Part shown: piece after piece, positions 10,727 to 22,600 of the stretch
Numbering within the stretch: position 1 is the first letter of the stretch
Layout of the letters: each line of letters starts with the position of its first letter
DNA from: Acanthaster planci
Lineage: Eukaryota; Echinodermata; Asteroidea; Valvatida; Acanthasteridae
Reading direction: 5' to 3'
Length of the DNA stretch: 64,000 nt
Assembly: GCF_001949145.1 (NCBI RefSeq)
Contig: NW_019091674.1
Coordinates: forward strand, 215,033 to 279,032
Notes under the pieces: model-generated
Database searches by the model: none
What the model saw: only the letters and a program-made list of their open reading frames with translations
What the model was told of the DNA's origin: nothing
Program-made: the position numbers and the translations under genes

Positions 10727-13001
10727 GTAAGAATGCAGTCAGTAGGTATGTCTCAGAATTAAAGTGATGACCCATAAGATCGTTTTGTTCCCATGGGACC
10801 CACAGTAAATCTCTAAGCCATTACAATTGCAAGTTGTGCTCAGAGTTTGGCTGTGCTGAGGACTAGAAGGCGCAATGAATGTCCTCGCATGTAATACTAT
10901 AAAACCTATTTTTATAATCAAATTGAAACATACTGTACACGTACGTGTGGTCAGTCAGGGATCAACGATTGACCAATGGTTAGTGTGCATGCCTGTGAAC
11001 CCCCATGAATGCAAAAAAAAATGAAATTTGGAGTGCTTTGATTTTCAGAAGAAAAACAAAAATCTGAAAAATGTCTGGCATGCTGCACACATGTTTGTTT
11101 GCTGCACACCCATCTGGGAAGTTTGCTTGTCCTGGTATTGAAGCCTCAGAGCGTGGTGTACTGATAGTTGAAGAATGTTACACAGTATGCTAACGCACTA
11201 CACGTACAGTGTGTAGAGTGGTACACCTTGAGATCGATTGTAAAATAATCGCATTGAGGCACAATGACATGTGGCTCGGTACAAATGCCCAATGCTTCCT
11301 GCATTTGAACACATTCACTGTATGAATATACAGGGCTTCATCACACCTGTCAAGTTTCATTTCTTGTTACTGAAAACAGCTGTTGGCAGGGCAGGAACTT
11401 CACAAAAGTGTCGGAGGCAATCGCCTTGATGTCCCCATAGTCAAGTTGATTTTCTAATACAAGTGCCCATTGCAAATGAGACATTGCCTTGCCCTTTCAA
11501 GAACAAAATTCCTGCCCTGTTTTGGTATCCACATGCTTTCCTCTCTGATTCCCTGACCCCGAAAAAATCTTGATTGTGATCATCGTGCATCTAATGATCA
11601 AGTGTGGATCAATTATTAAAAGAAATCCCGGAAATGAGTGAGATTATTGCCCTGCACAAGTAATTTGTGTGTCGTTTTCCGCCTTTCACTTGTTGGTAAG
11701 TGCGTGTACATGTATATGGAGGCATGTGGCATACTAAAGAAGGTTGTTATTTGTGAACTCAAGGTCGAGGGGTTGAATTCAGCTGTCGCATACAGGTAAC
11801 TTGCAGGCAAGTTAGTCAGTTTGCTCTCTCCACACAAGAGTACATACATGTATAAATGTGTACCTGTGAAGGCGGATGGTTGTTGCGTTAGATTGCCCAT
11901 ACAGTGCACGTGTGTGCCGGAAATGGCAGCATCAAGCTGCATTCCCCCCCCCCCCCGAGCTGAGACAGTTCTAGCAATGTCACACATGCTCAGTAGGTCC
12001 AGCGAGCAATAATGTGTGGCACCTTGATTGGATTCCCAGAAAGTGGGCATTATAATTCAATATTTCAAGCACAAGTGTGGCACGTGTAGTGGAACTTCTG
12101 CCTGTGCATGAAGTCTGAATGTCCCCAAACTGCAGTCAAACATCTTACACTTGATGAATAAGCATGCAGGCTGAAGTTACATTGAAACAGTAGGGCTCTT
12201 CCCTTTTGAAGTCAAGTATAGATGAGACAATTTACTTATCAATGTTGACATAAAAATGGTCATTCATTTTTTTCCCCAAAGAAATAACTCTCTGATCTCA
12301 ATCCAGTTAGGAGCCCTGTGCTGGATCAAGAGAACGTGCAATATCCCAAACAACTCAGGCCCCTTGGTAGGAACTGCGGTTCACTGGTTCACAAATGATT
12401 ATGAAATGCACACATTATGGTCAGATACATGTATGTACTTGTACTTGTGCCAAAAAAGTGAGCAATCCCAACCAAAATGGCTCTTTTCAACCAATGAGGG
12501 GGTGCTTCTGTTCAAGGCAGATCCTCCACTGATGAACATATAAGAAAGGAAAGGTTATGAAGTGCCTAGGCACAGCAAGAATATCAAACCATCAGGGAAA
12601 CAATGTGAATGTGATGGTTACCATGGTGACTGTGTTTTGTGCCACTGTCATTTACAGTGCTGTATTTTTGGGTCCTTTGTCTGCTAGGCCATATTCCGAT
12701 CTACCCAATACACAGAGATCACACGTGTCTTCTTTGGGACTACCAAGAGGCTCTCAAGTTAGTGCGCTCCTCCCCCTGCGTAGTTGCTTTGTTTACGGGC
12801 CACACCCATAGCTACGCCTACACCGTCGACGAGATGTCGGGGATCCACTTCTTGAACTTCCCTGGCGTGGTGGAGATCCCACCAGGTGGTAACGGCTTTG
12901 GGACCATTGCGGTGTACGGTGACAGACTCGTCCTTCACGGAGTTGGTCATGTTGACGATGTCGTGATGAAGTTTCCCGAGCAGTCAATGTACCAAGATTG
13001 A
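9973..13001 (+). CDS. ADPRM: ADPRM, Mn2+-dependent ADP-ribose/CDP-alcohol diphosphatase
   Basis: A metallophosphoesterase that hydrolyses ADP-ribose and CDP-alcohols. The two coding exons, 9973-10726 and 12688-13001, join in phase 1 to 355 residues (human about 342). Metal-site motifs are in order: GVISDIQHAD (D-x-Q, as is usual in this family, instead of D-x-H), QLGDVLDG, LFGNHEFYNFSR, then across the splice GHIPIYP, and finally FTGHTHSYAY. FNGGLGEKQMAWLENVL and NSPLGL are also family-typical. The start ATG (AGAATGG) lies 8 nt after an acceptor (TTTTTGCAG|), so an upstream non-coding exon is implied. There is no signal peptide, so it is probably cytosolic. The vertebrate gene has more introns. 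An insertion rich in Ser/Gly (about residues 137-158) is longer than in the human protein. Confidence 0.95.
11735..12005 (+). mobile_element. tRNA-derived SINE (family 3), copy 1, in ADPRM intron
   Basis: It shows box B-like GGGGTTGAATTC, then GTGTACCTGTGAAGG, GGAAATGGCAGCATCAAGCTGCATT and GAGCTGAGACAGTTCTAG. In the same order, 36688-36905 has GGGTACCTGTGAGGG, GAAGTGGTAGCATGGAGCTTTACA and GAGCTGAGATGGTTTTAG. It is interrupted by a long C run. Confidence 0.6.
12617..12630 (+). promoter_or_regulatory. X-box-like palindrome (possible RFX site)
   Basis: GTTACCATGGTGAC resembles the RFX X-box (two inverted GTTRCC-type half sites). RFX factors drive ciliary genes, and two such genes flank this intron of ADPRM. 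It is a single short motif and could be chance. Confidence 0.25.
12688..13001 (+). CDS. ADPRM: ADPRM coding exon 2 (C-terminus)
   Basis: The acceptor GTCTGCTAG| precedes 12688. The exon encodes HIPIYP, LLWDYQEALKLV, FTGHTHSYAYTVDEMSGI and VVEIPPGGNGFGTIAVYGD, then stops at TGA. These follow the human C-terminal half closely. Confidence 0.94.
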
Positions 13002-15850
13002 TTTTGGACATGTATGACACGTCATCAACCAGCAACCCACAGTGTTGGTACAACCAGAATGTCATCATGGGCTGTTGGCTTTCAACAGGTATTAACCGTG
13101 GCATCATTAATGCAACAGCTAACCACCCACCCACATCCAATCCACCTGGATGACCTTTGTTTCAATAGATCTCTTTCATCCCTCTTGCTTTTTCACATGT
13201 ACCATTCAAAGCAAAGTAGCTGGAAGGAAAACAGTCTGATCCATTTTGTTAGTACTTAGAGTTATTGCCAGTGGGTCTAAAGGGAACAAGACAAACCTGG
13301 CAGCATTGTGATAAAGGCCTATATAAGGTAAATATTTAAACGCCCTGTGTGCAGAATAATACATGTGCACATGTGAGCCATGCCCGTTGAGAGGGGGTGA
13401 GCAAGGTGGGGGAACTGCAGTTTTCCTGTCATTGATATACCGGTATTTATGTATTTAACGAGAAACTAAATTATGGGTATTTTGTGTTTAAAGTAAAAGG
13501 TATTTAGTATTTGAAGAAATTGGTTTTTTTTTGTGCCAGAGCAACTTTCCCCTACTGCTAAACTTTTAAAACTTACAGTATGAACATTTTTATATAGAAT
13601 ATTGGGGAGATTAATTGGCCTGTTTAGGGTCTCAATCCAGAGGACCAAATTTAAAAATATTAATCTTGAAACCCAGGACGATGGAGATGAACCTGAATAT
13701 CTTGGAAACCTGTGAGGTGTTAGCTAAACATGGTGGCCTCTCACTGTCTGTGAGCTTTGTTCATTAGATTGTCATTGTACTTGATGCTCCCTGGATCCAC
13801 TTTTCCCAATGAAGCCTGTTAAGCTGCAAGTTCTGTTGTTGTCTTACTTTGAAAAGACATTTTTCATTTGGACAATAAAGGTGGCATGACTTTTTAATGC
13901 ACATGTATGGTTTGGAACCGCCAATGGGAGCACAAGTTTGGTAAGTCATTGTATGCCCCCATTGCATTGATATTTGTTCCCTCACATACATGTACTTGTA
14001 TTAGGTTTTTCATATTTTTTTTTTGTTTTCAGAGAATGCCTAGCCATTAATGAAAGATGGCCGACTCCTGAATGAAATCAGTTTCTCATGATTTGTGCAT
14101 ATAGGAGCAAGATTCAGCAAGTTCTCTTAATTGCAGTTTGCCCTTGGTTTTTTTTTTTAACTTCTGATTATTGTTTCCTTTAAGTCAAGTGTGAAATGAA
14201 TCGAGGCCAAGCCACTTTTTTATTATCATTAGGGTGTATTTTGCTGTGAATAATAAACTATACTTTTTAACAACATGCATGTATACATAGTATGCAGAAA
14301 ATTGGCAAAACTGTTGTTCAAATTGCAGGATTTCCTTCCAGTCTTGCCCTCAGGTGTTTTATCTGTATCAATTATGCAGCAAACGTGAAAAATTACATGT
14401 TACATTACATGTTTTCCTATACAATATACTTGGAAAGTAAACATGTATTACCTTACAATAACTAAGTAGGATTTAATCCCAGTGTGAAATCATATCTTTG
14501 GAGATTGGATACATTTTAAAACTATTTTTAAAACAGCAGTTGTGTACTATTTTAAGAAGTTCAGCTCTTCTGTAGTGAAGTGATTTATAGCCTGAAAAGC
14601 GTAAAATTGAACACATTTCAGAGATTTAAGTCATCTTATTTTTGCAGGATTTTAAGAATGTGGTGTTTCGAGTTTTACTGCATGTGGGCTCGAAATATGA
14701 GTATATCGAAGAGATGAAATTTGCTGTCAAAATTGCCAGAGCTCCCTTTAGTCTTAGTAAAGGTAATTTGTATTGGCACATGTGCACAACCACACCCATG
14801 GGAGCACTTTTTTTTCTAACAAAGACACACACCCTTATGGAGCACAGAGCAATGTGGATGAAGTTTTTGCAATATTGGGATTCGCCAAATGTAAAACTTC
14901 ATTCTGAGTCGACATCAAGCTAGGTGATATAATCATGTGTAACCTTACCATGTTTACATTATTGTCTTCAAAAGTGGTGCTCATTAACACCAACAGGTGT
15001 GCCCACGATGATGACTGTGCACACATGCAATATTATGTAGCTTCATATATCACTTGGGCCTGGTTTTACAGACTTGTTCTTTGTAAATTGTTTCTGAATT
15101 TCATGTGACAAAATGTACTGCTGAATAAATCTGTCTGTGCAGCAGTGGCTTGAGCTTTGCTGATGAGCGAGAAATTGCAAGTACTATTAACGTGTACGTT
15201 ACTTCTCTCTGATTGTGGAACTTTGTGTTGATTCTTGGTGTACCCTTTTATTTTATTTGGACACGGCTAGCATTGATTAGTAGATAAATTTAGCCATCCC
15301 CCTCTCCGTGGAAAAAAGCACCACCCCCACATAATTCACTATGTCAGCCCCCTCTCCCAAAAAGAAAAGGTATTAATTCAAGGCTGGCATAGACTTTGGG
15401 GGAGGGGGACATCTCAGCATTGGGGATATTCCAGAGCCAACTCAAACTTTTTGAATTATTTTGGGGGTCTAAGTTCCTTTCCAGAAGCCTTTAAAAAGCA
15501 CCAAAATTTAGCCTCGGCCTTCAGAATACCCACAAAAGGATGAAAGGTTACATACAGAAATTTCAAAATGTTGGCCCCCCAAAAAACAACCTTCCCCCGC
15601 CCCCTGACGTAGCATATTATGCATGGGCTATGATGTACATGTAGATGTGAATGTACTGCACATACGGCATACGAAAGGTAAATGTACCCGTAGGTGTACA
15701 TTTACTGCACATGTACAGTACTGTGTTTAATCATGGCTCAATGTACTGTACATCCCACATTGCAAGCTAGCTCGACGCTCTCATTCGAAGATTCGTTTCA
15801 TGCACGTGCATGCACATGACTAGACTGAGAAAGCTAGTCTGGATTTGAAT
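13002..15850. other. ADPRM 3' UTR and intergenic sequence
   Basis: There is a possible poly(A) signal AATAAA at 13874-13879, which would give a 3' UTR of about 870 nt. The rest is AT-rich, with short unrelated reading frames only. A C-rich and G-rich pair of stretches at 15295-15610 is non-coding. Confidence 0.5.
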
Positions 15851-15984
15851 ATTCATAACATCCGGGAGTTGGGCATGGAGTCGCGGGTCAAATGTTCACT
15901 GAGTTTCGTGTGCTCGTACGAACGAACTTCAAAACCTGTAGACTGTGTCGTGTTTTGTTTTTTTAATTTGTAAACCAAATAAAG
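15850..15984 (+). other. possible DNAAF8 5' non-coding exon
   Basis: A donor AAAG|GTAAGAAA at 15984 follows a locally CpG-containing block (GGAGTCGCGGGTCA, TCGTACGAACGAAC). The first DNAAF8 coding exon begins 37 nt after an acceptor at 19399, so an upstream exon is needed, and this is the best candidate I see. There is no direct proof. Confidence 0.3.
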
Positions 15985-17178
15985 GTAAGAAACGCACTGG
16001 TTGAGAAGAAATCACCCGTAGCATACTTGTAGTTCATGCATACAGTGTTTCGATATTTTTTTGCTCGCAGTAGGATTGTCCAAAGCGGATGTCATTCCGT
16101 AACTACGGACGCCTTCCACAAATCATGATGTACATGTACATGTATGCCTAGTACTTATAGTAAGCAGTAGGATGTTTGTAAGTTTTAGCCTAGCCTATTT
16201 GCTTGTTAATAAGTATTACATGTAGGCCTACAGTATGTCAGTATTGACTGCGATTTTGTTAGTTTTGTAAGAACACCTTAGACGGCGAATCTTTAAGTTG
16301 TATTTCAGTGTGACATTTTCCAACATCGTGTGGCCGGCCTTCGAAAAAATTTTCTCGTGTGAGACGTACATGTACTGTCTTCCTGCTTGAACAGTCGTTT
16401 GTGGGACAAGCTAGCGTGCTGTCTTAAATTGTTGCTCAAAATTAATATTGATGCGAGCTCAACATGGATATGATTGATGCTCTTAATCTGTTTTTGTTTT
16501 CACAAGTATTTCAATATATATTTCTATTAGGCCTAATAATTATTTTTACCATGCGAGGCCTCTTCGTGGTTGCTCCCGTTTTTTCACCTGTGTCCTAGGT
16601 CCCAACCTGCCTTATGCTCTTTCTTTTTTTTCTCCTTTTGGTCTGATGTTTTTGTCATTTGTTTAGAACTCTGTATATCATGGTAAATGTTTCGTTGTTT
16701 TTGCCGTTATGTTGTTTAATGTTTATCGATGCAAGCCCTAAACCTTTTCATCTACTTCTTATTGTGAATTACAATAAAGATATTTCAAATATTAAAAAGA
16801 TTGCCCATGGACTCACGGTTTACTGTCAGTGTGAGCATGGTAAGTACAGGGAAAGATTTCTATTGACCGACATACATCCCTACTACAGGCCTAGGCCTAC
16901 TCTCAAAACTGTGAAATGAGGCGCTCTTGTGCAGGGTTCCAATTTTTTTTGCGATGAAAAGCTATGGGTGTGGGATTCTGAATGTGCCAGGTTATTCTGC
17001 CTAAAATTGCACTCTCCCAATCAAATCTCCTAAAAAGCCGTACATGTACCTGTAGGCCCTTTCTACATGTACATGTAATCATGATGGTTTTTTTAGACCT
17101 CGTACATGTACTAGCTACACTGTATTTTTGGCAAAATTCAGTCCTTTTACTTAGGATTCTGTCTCACTTCAAAAACCG

Positions 17179-17244
17179 ATCTGCATATTTGAGCTGCTTA
17201 CTGTGGTGCATATCTGCATATTTGAGCTGCTTACTGTGGTGCAT
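17179..17244 (+). repeat. 33-bp unit repeated twice in tandem
   Basis: ATCTGCATATTTGAGCTGCT plus TACTGTGGTGCAT occurs twice without a difference. Confidence 0.85.
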
Positions 17245-19436
17245 ATCTGGTTCCTATCCCAGTCCTGCGAACATACATGTACATGTATAATAGGGACAGC
17301 GACCAGTCTGGTGACACTGGTAACACGGACTCCATAGGCTGTGTGCACATTCCTTCACAGGATCAGCCATAGACTGTATTTGCCGGAGACCCAGGTTCAG
17401 TCATAGTCTTGAACGTATTGTATAGGATGGTACCAGGTGATTTAGGGGGTTCAGAATGAAATCGTAGAATAGAGTCTGGTTCTTCAAATTTAATGTTTTC
17501 AAATAAATACACTACCTCTGACTGAAATTTGGTCCCCTGCGAATACGGTCCACCAAATTTCAGTATCTGGCTCATTTCAAAAGTATGATGTACATGTGTA
17601 ACTTGACAAAAGTTGAAATTTAAGGCTACTTTTCCACAAAAAGGCCGCTACATCAAAGCAAGAATTCAAACTGATGGTCAAGAATTTGCTAATTATTTTA
17701 AGGAGAATACAATAAAATTTCTGTATATTTTAATAATTTCCTCAGAATGTTCCTGGATTCGGGGAATTTCCTTAATATTTCTCAAGATTTTTCATTTCCT
17801 CAAAAATTCTTTCGAAAGCATTAAATTTCCTTTAAAAAATTGAATTTCCTTGAAAGTGGAAATACTGCCGTCATCTACGTGCATGACATGTACAGATGGA
17901 GCAAAAAGTTTGCATATACATGTACTTGGTTGAAAAACAGTTTTCCTCAATTTTTCGGTGTTTGCAAAAGTTTTGCCACTTTTTTAATGAGGTCAGACAA
18001 ATGTTATCCTAACTGTACATTGTGAACAATTCAAATCTACCCCCATAGTGTGGTTCAAAAACACTTTAGAAAGTGGTCCACTGCGACTAAAAAGTGAAAT
18101 TTAGCAGGGAAAATATTGAGTTACAAGGTACATCTAGCACCTGCGTAGGGCCTATTACAAATTAGAAAACACAGACATCAAGTGACAGAATTGTTCATCA
18201 GACCAGTCGCACCATGCTCACAGGGTTTGTACATGCATGTAGATGTACACAGCGTGTCAGGTCAGGTGGCTTCTGCATGTGTGGAATTGTATCCATTTTA
18301 ATATGTTTTCTAAATAGATATTTCAAAATTTTCCATGTTAGGACTTTTTTGGACATACATGTATTATCACGTTCTAATGGCTGATACTGTACCACTGAAC
18401 ATTGGAAAAAAATAGTAATGATCCGTAGGGCTTACATCCGTGCATGAAACTTGTGCCCATAGGATTCTCTCGGCTTGGGGCAAAATTCCTCTTGTTGCTA
18501 TTCCATGCCATAAAAAATGCACTAAACCTTCCTGGATGTTCCACTACAAGAATATCTTTCACCATGTTCGTGCCTGGGAAAGAATGTTGCATCCTATGAC
18601 TCCACTACAGAGGCTGTGGACACAGACAGTGTATAATCAAACAACTTTTCTAAGTGTATCCTACTTGTAAGGTTGGCATATGCCTCAGTCCCAGATTCAC
18701 GACCTTTCAGCATTTTCTGCAATGACTGTCCTTGATTGAGATGATACATCTACATGTACATGTATGTAGTTTATACATGTATGTAGAAAACAGTACATAC
18801 ATGTGTGCATGTTCATGTATATGTTGGGATATGTAATGTTCTTTCCCTTGGTTCTTGTGCAAACTCCAGAGTTGATTATCCTATGAATAGATTTCATTTA
18901 AAGAGCAAATCAACCCCAAATTTCATATCAGGTTTTGGCTTCCACAAAGTCGTGGACTCACAGGTTTGAGCCTTGCACAGGTCTGCATCCGTGTACATGC
19001 ATTCATGGATCCTCTATTTTTTTTCTCTCTTTTCTTTTTCGTTCCTTTTTTCTAAGATATTAAATTCTGTCAACTTTCCAAAGTTGTTTTTCTTTTCTTT
19101 TGTGGTAGATCGATTAATATATGTAGGGCCTACAGTACCTCATTATATTTTGCTGTGAAATAATGTCCCAGCTCCGTTCTCTATGGACATGGTCTGGTTC
19201 CTGTTTCTAATGTTGCTAATTGGTGTAGTAGAAGTACATGTACACAATAACCAGTCTAAGATGTCGCAACTTATGGCCACTCCATTCATACAGTCCTGAA
19301 ATTTTTGGTGAATTGCATCTTGTTCAGGTATTTCAGTTCCAAGATGATGGGCCACGTAAAGCACTCCCCACAAACCTAGAGGGCGCCACCTCTCTTCAGG
19401 AAAGCAGACGTAGCCCCTGACACTTATCCTGCCACC

Positions 19437-19601
19437 ATGGAGAAACCAACCTCTACACAAGACATGGCGAGACCTGGGGGTGACTCCGCCCCCTTTGAAG
19501 TCCCCGCCCTGCCAGAGGGTATCGGTATGCAGCCCCAGCTGGACACCATCTTTGCCGAAGTGCAAGCCAGCCTCCCCTCCATTGACTTTGACTTGTCCGA
19601 T
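19437..19601 (+). CDS. DNAAF8: DNAAF8 coding exon 1
   Basis: The ATG sits in GCCACCATGG. Residues 1-55 end with LDTIFAEVQASLPSIDFDLS, matching the human WDAILKAVKDQLPSLDSD segment. The donor is GAT|GTAAGTC. The exon begins at 19400, after TCTCTTCAG|. Confidence 0.88.
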
Positions 19602-22600
19602 GTAAGTCCTAAATCACTGACAAGCAAGCCCCAAGGGTGGTTTCAACATCAAATTTCCGGGGATTCCTTTTTTTAAGGTGGTGCCCAAAACTTTGCGAAT
19701 TTCTTCTGGTAAGCTTGTATAGCCTGGTACAGGTATAGCCAACACTAAATTCTAGTAGCAAGGAATGTCACATGTACCTAAATATTGGGCCTACCCTTCA
19801 TCATACTGTAAAAAAGATTGTCTTCTTGTGGGGAGTGTTTTTCATCCCCCTATGCACCGATGGCAAGTGCCAGAATGAAATGCTACACGTACATGTACAC
19901 GTACAGTATGTCTGTACATGTACATTTTCATACAGTAAAACAAATCTTTAGATGTACGTCTATAACTTTCACAGGGTAAAAGAAATATTACACTTAGCTA
20001 GCACTTTCTCAATTCTTTTTCAGTTGCCTCAGGGGATTTGGAACTGACAAGGGTCAGTGTGAAGTAGGTTTGCAGTGTTTCTGTCCATTTACATGTATTT
20101 CTGAATTCACCAGCATATGCCCCTCAAGGTTTTGAACTTTGTCATCTTTGACACTGCAGGTGAGCTCTGATGAAGAGATTGCCGTTGTCAGCCGCTCCCT
20201 GAAGACTCCGACGGCGTTGGACCCACACCAGGAAATTGAGATGTCACCAGAAACCTGGCGCTCTGCCCTGGAACCCTCCAACAAAAATGCCTTTTTCCAG
20301 GAGGGGGCACTCCATCAGTGTAATTCTGCTCATTCCAGTAGTCAGTCGAGCAGCAGGAAGACTTCCGATGACAGTGATGATGGCGCAGCCAAACTGATGT
20401 CCTTGGATTCGTCCATCGTGCAGGTAGGGTCGGCACATGCCATGGTGGGTGAAGACTCTGCCTTCATCAGTATTTCAGGGATAAACAGTGATGATAATCA
20501 AATGCACAGTTGGTCAGACTTAATGAACACTTTGGAAGCCAGGGAGAATGGAATGCGGACACCCACCAATTTTAATGCTGTATCAAATGGTACGGGGTGG
20601 ACGCAAGACCCAGGCTCCGACAGTACAGTTGCCCGAAACATGGCACTGGATAACAGGAATGCCCCCACTGAAACATATCCCAAAGCTGACACCAACTCTA
20701 CGGAGAACGAGAAGAAAAGGCCATCAACTGACTTGGAGAAGAGCAGGATATCATCGATGATCCCGATTGAGGCGCCCAAGCTGTCTATGCAAGACGTGGA
20801 AGACATTGACCTTGACCTGCTGTTGGATTCCTTTCCTGCCCCAGCAAGCAGAAGGCCAGAAGAGAACAGCCGACGATCTCCTCATCCACAGACAGGAGGT
20901 GGTGATGGAACCCAAACAGGTTTGGATAGGCAGTTTTAATCATTACAATGATTAGCCAACATGTTAGGACTTCTGTCTCTAAACTTCCATTAGCCTGTAT
21001 AGACATGCGGATGCGTACATCTCTCATAGCCTGGCTTCTGCAAATTCCAATCCATACACAGTCTGTAAGTTCTTTCTACTTTCCATTTCTGTTTGAAGTA
21101 CGTATGAAGAATGTTTACTAGGGACTTGATGCCTGCAAATATTGCATAATGCACTGCAGCAGCGACTGTTTTGTATTGTATTCTTCCTATACCTGTAGTT
21201 ATCGCACATGGACCCGCAGCATGCTTACATGTACATTATCACAGTGCCACTTGATGAGCAGTTCCTAAAGGACCACATCTCTTAAAATGTGCAATTGTGT
21301 TCTGGAGTATATTGACCAACACTGGGATCAATGAGGCCTGAGGCAGTTACTTCTGCCACAGCCTTTTGAATGGTGTCTTAATCAGCTACACTTTAAGTTT
21401 TTAATTCTACCTCATTTCAATTGAATACTTGCTCATCATTCCCACAGCCGACCGTGGAAATCTCAGCCTGATGGAGAAGCTGGCCCAGCTGTGTGTCCAG
21501 CAGTCCTCTGGCACGCTCTCCAAGACCCAGCTCCTGGGCCCACGACCAGAATCGCCTAGGACACGCAAAGTGGCCTGGGCCGAAGGGGCAGCCAAGCAGG
21601 ACCGGAAGATGAGGGACATGGGAACCAATACAGAGTAAGTTAACCACTCGCCAGCGGTCTTATTTTTGGTCGAAAGGTTTGACTTCCGATGAATGCTTCA
21701 GTGGCCAATAATGCCAAATGCCACGGATACTAATTGACAAGAGTCATTTGCACTGTATTTCTTTATACCGAAACTGCATATTTTTTTCAACACTCTGAGA
21801 TGTGCCCACAGAATAATATTTTCAAACACAAGCAGCCACGCATAGCAGCCAAGTGCAGTAGCACAACACATGGTCCACCTCCACAGGCTCCTCGGACTTG
21901 GTGTGTATAAGTAAATGGGAAATAAGCGATTTTAAAATGTCAGCCAAATGTGAATCAAGGTGTGTTGGATGGTTAAGCCCTACCTGTGTTTACGCACAGT
22001 AACCAGACTGTAATCTTGCATGGAGTGGTTAATGTGATCTAACTTTGTGCACTTGTAACGTGTAACACCTATAGGGCTCCCTATGGAGTCCGGTTAGCGC
22101 AGTGGTACTTTTCTTGCCTTCAACCAACATGTGTAGCTGTGACCCTGGTTCAAATTTCACTCAAGTTGGTCATTGGAATTGAGATTTCTCTCCCGACATG
22201 TGCCTGTGGGTTTCTTTGAAATATTTGACTGGGGTTTCACTCCTAACACTGAATGCATATACTTCTGCATTGTCCTCTCTTAGCAGGGTTCTTCAGGTTC
22301 ATGATCAAGGGCTACAAAGTTTCTTTGCTGGAAAATTATCAGAAATTGCTGCTAAATAAAAATCTATGTGCTTGTTTTTCAATAGATTGACTTGCAAAGT
22401 ATACCCCAGCATTAATGGAAAATGAGAAGAGGTGTAACCCTGTGTTACCATTTATTGACTGCTTCTAAAAGCTAAATATTCTAATCCACCAAATTGGTGG
22501 GTTTGGAAGTCGACAAGTGTTGACAAGATCTCATCACTGTATCATCCTTTCCACTTAAAAACTGAAATCTCTAGGTTTGGTAATACTATTTACTGAGTGG

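Noticed and set aside
16659-16919. 86-codon frame upstream of DNAAF8
   Set aside because: It begins without ATG, has no family similarity and lies in AT-rich sequence.
20188-20806. Minus-strand frames opposite DNAAF8 exon 2
   Set aside because: Shadows of the plus-strand coding exon.
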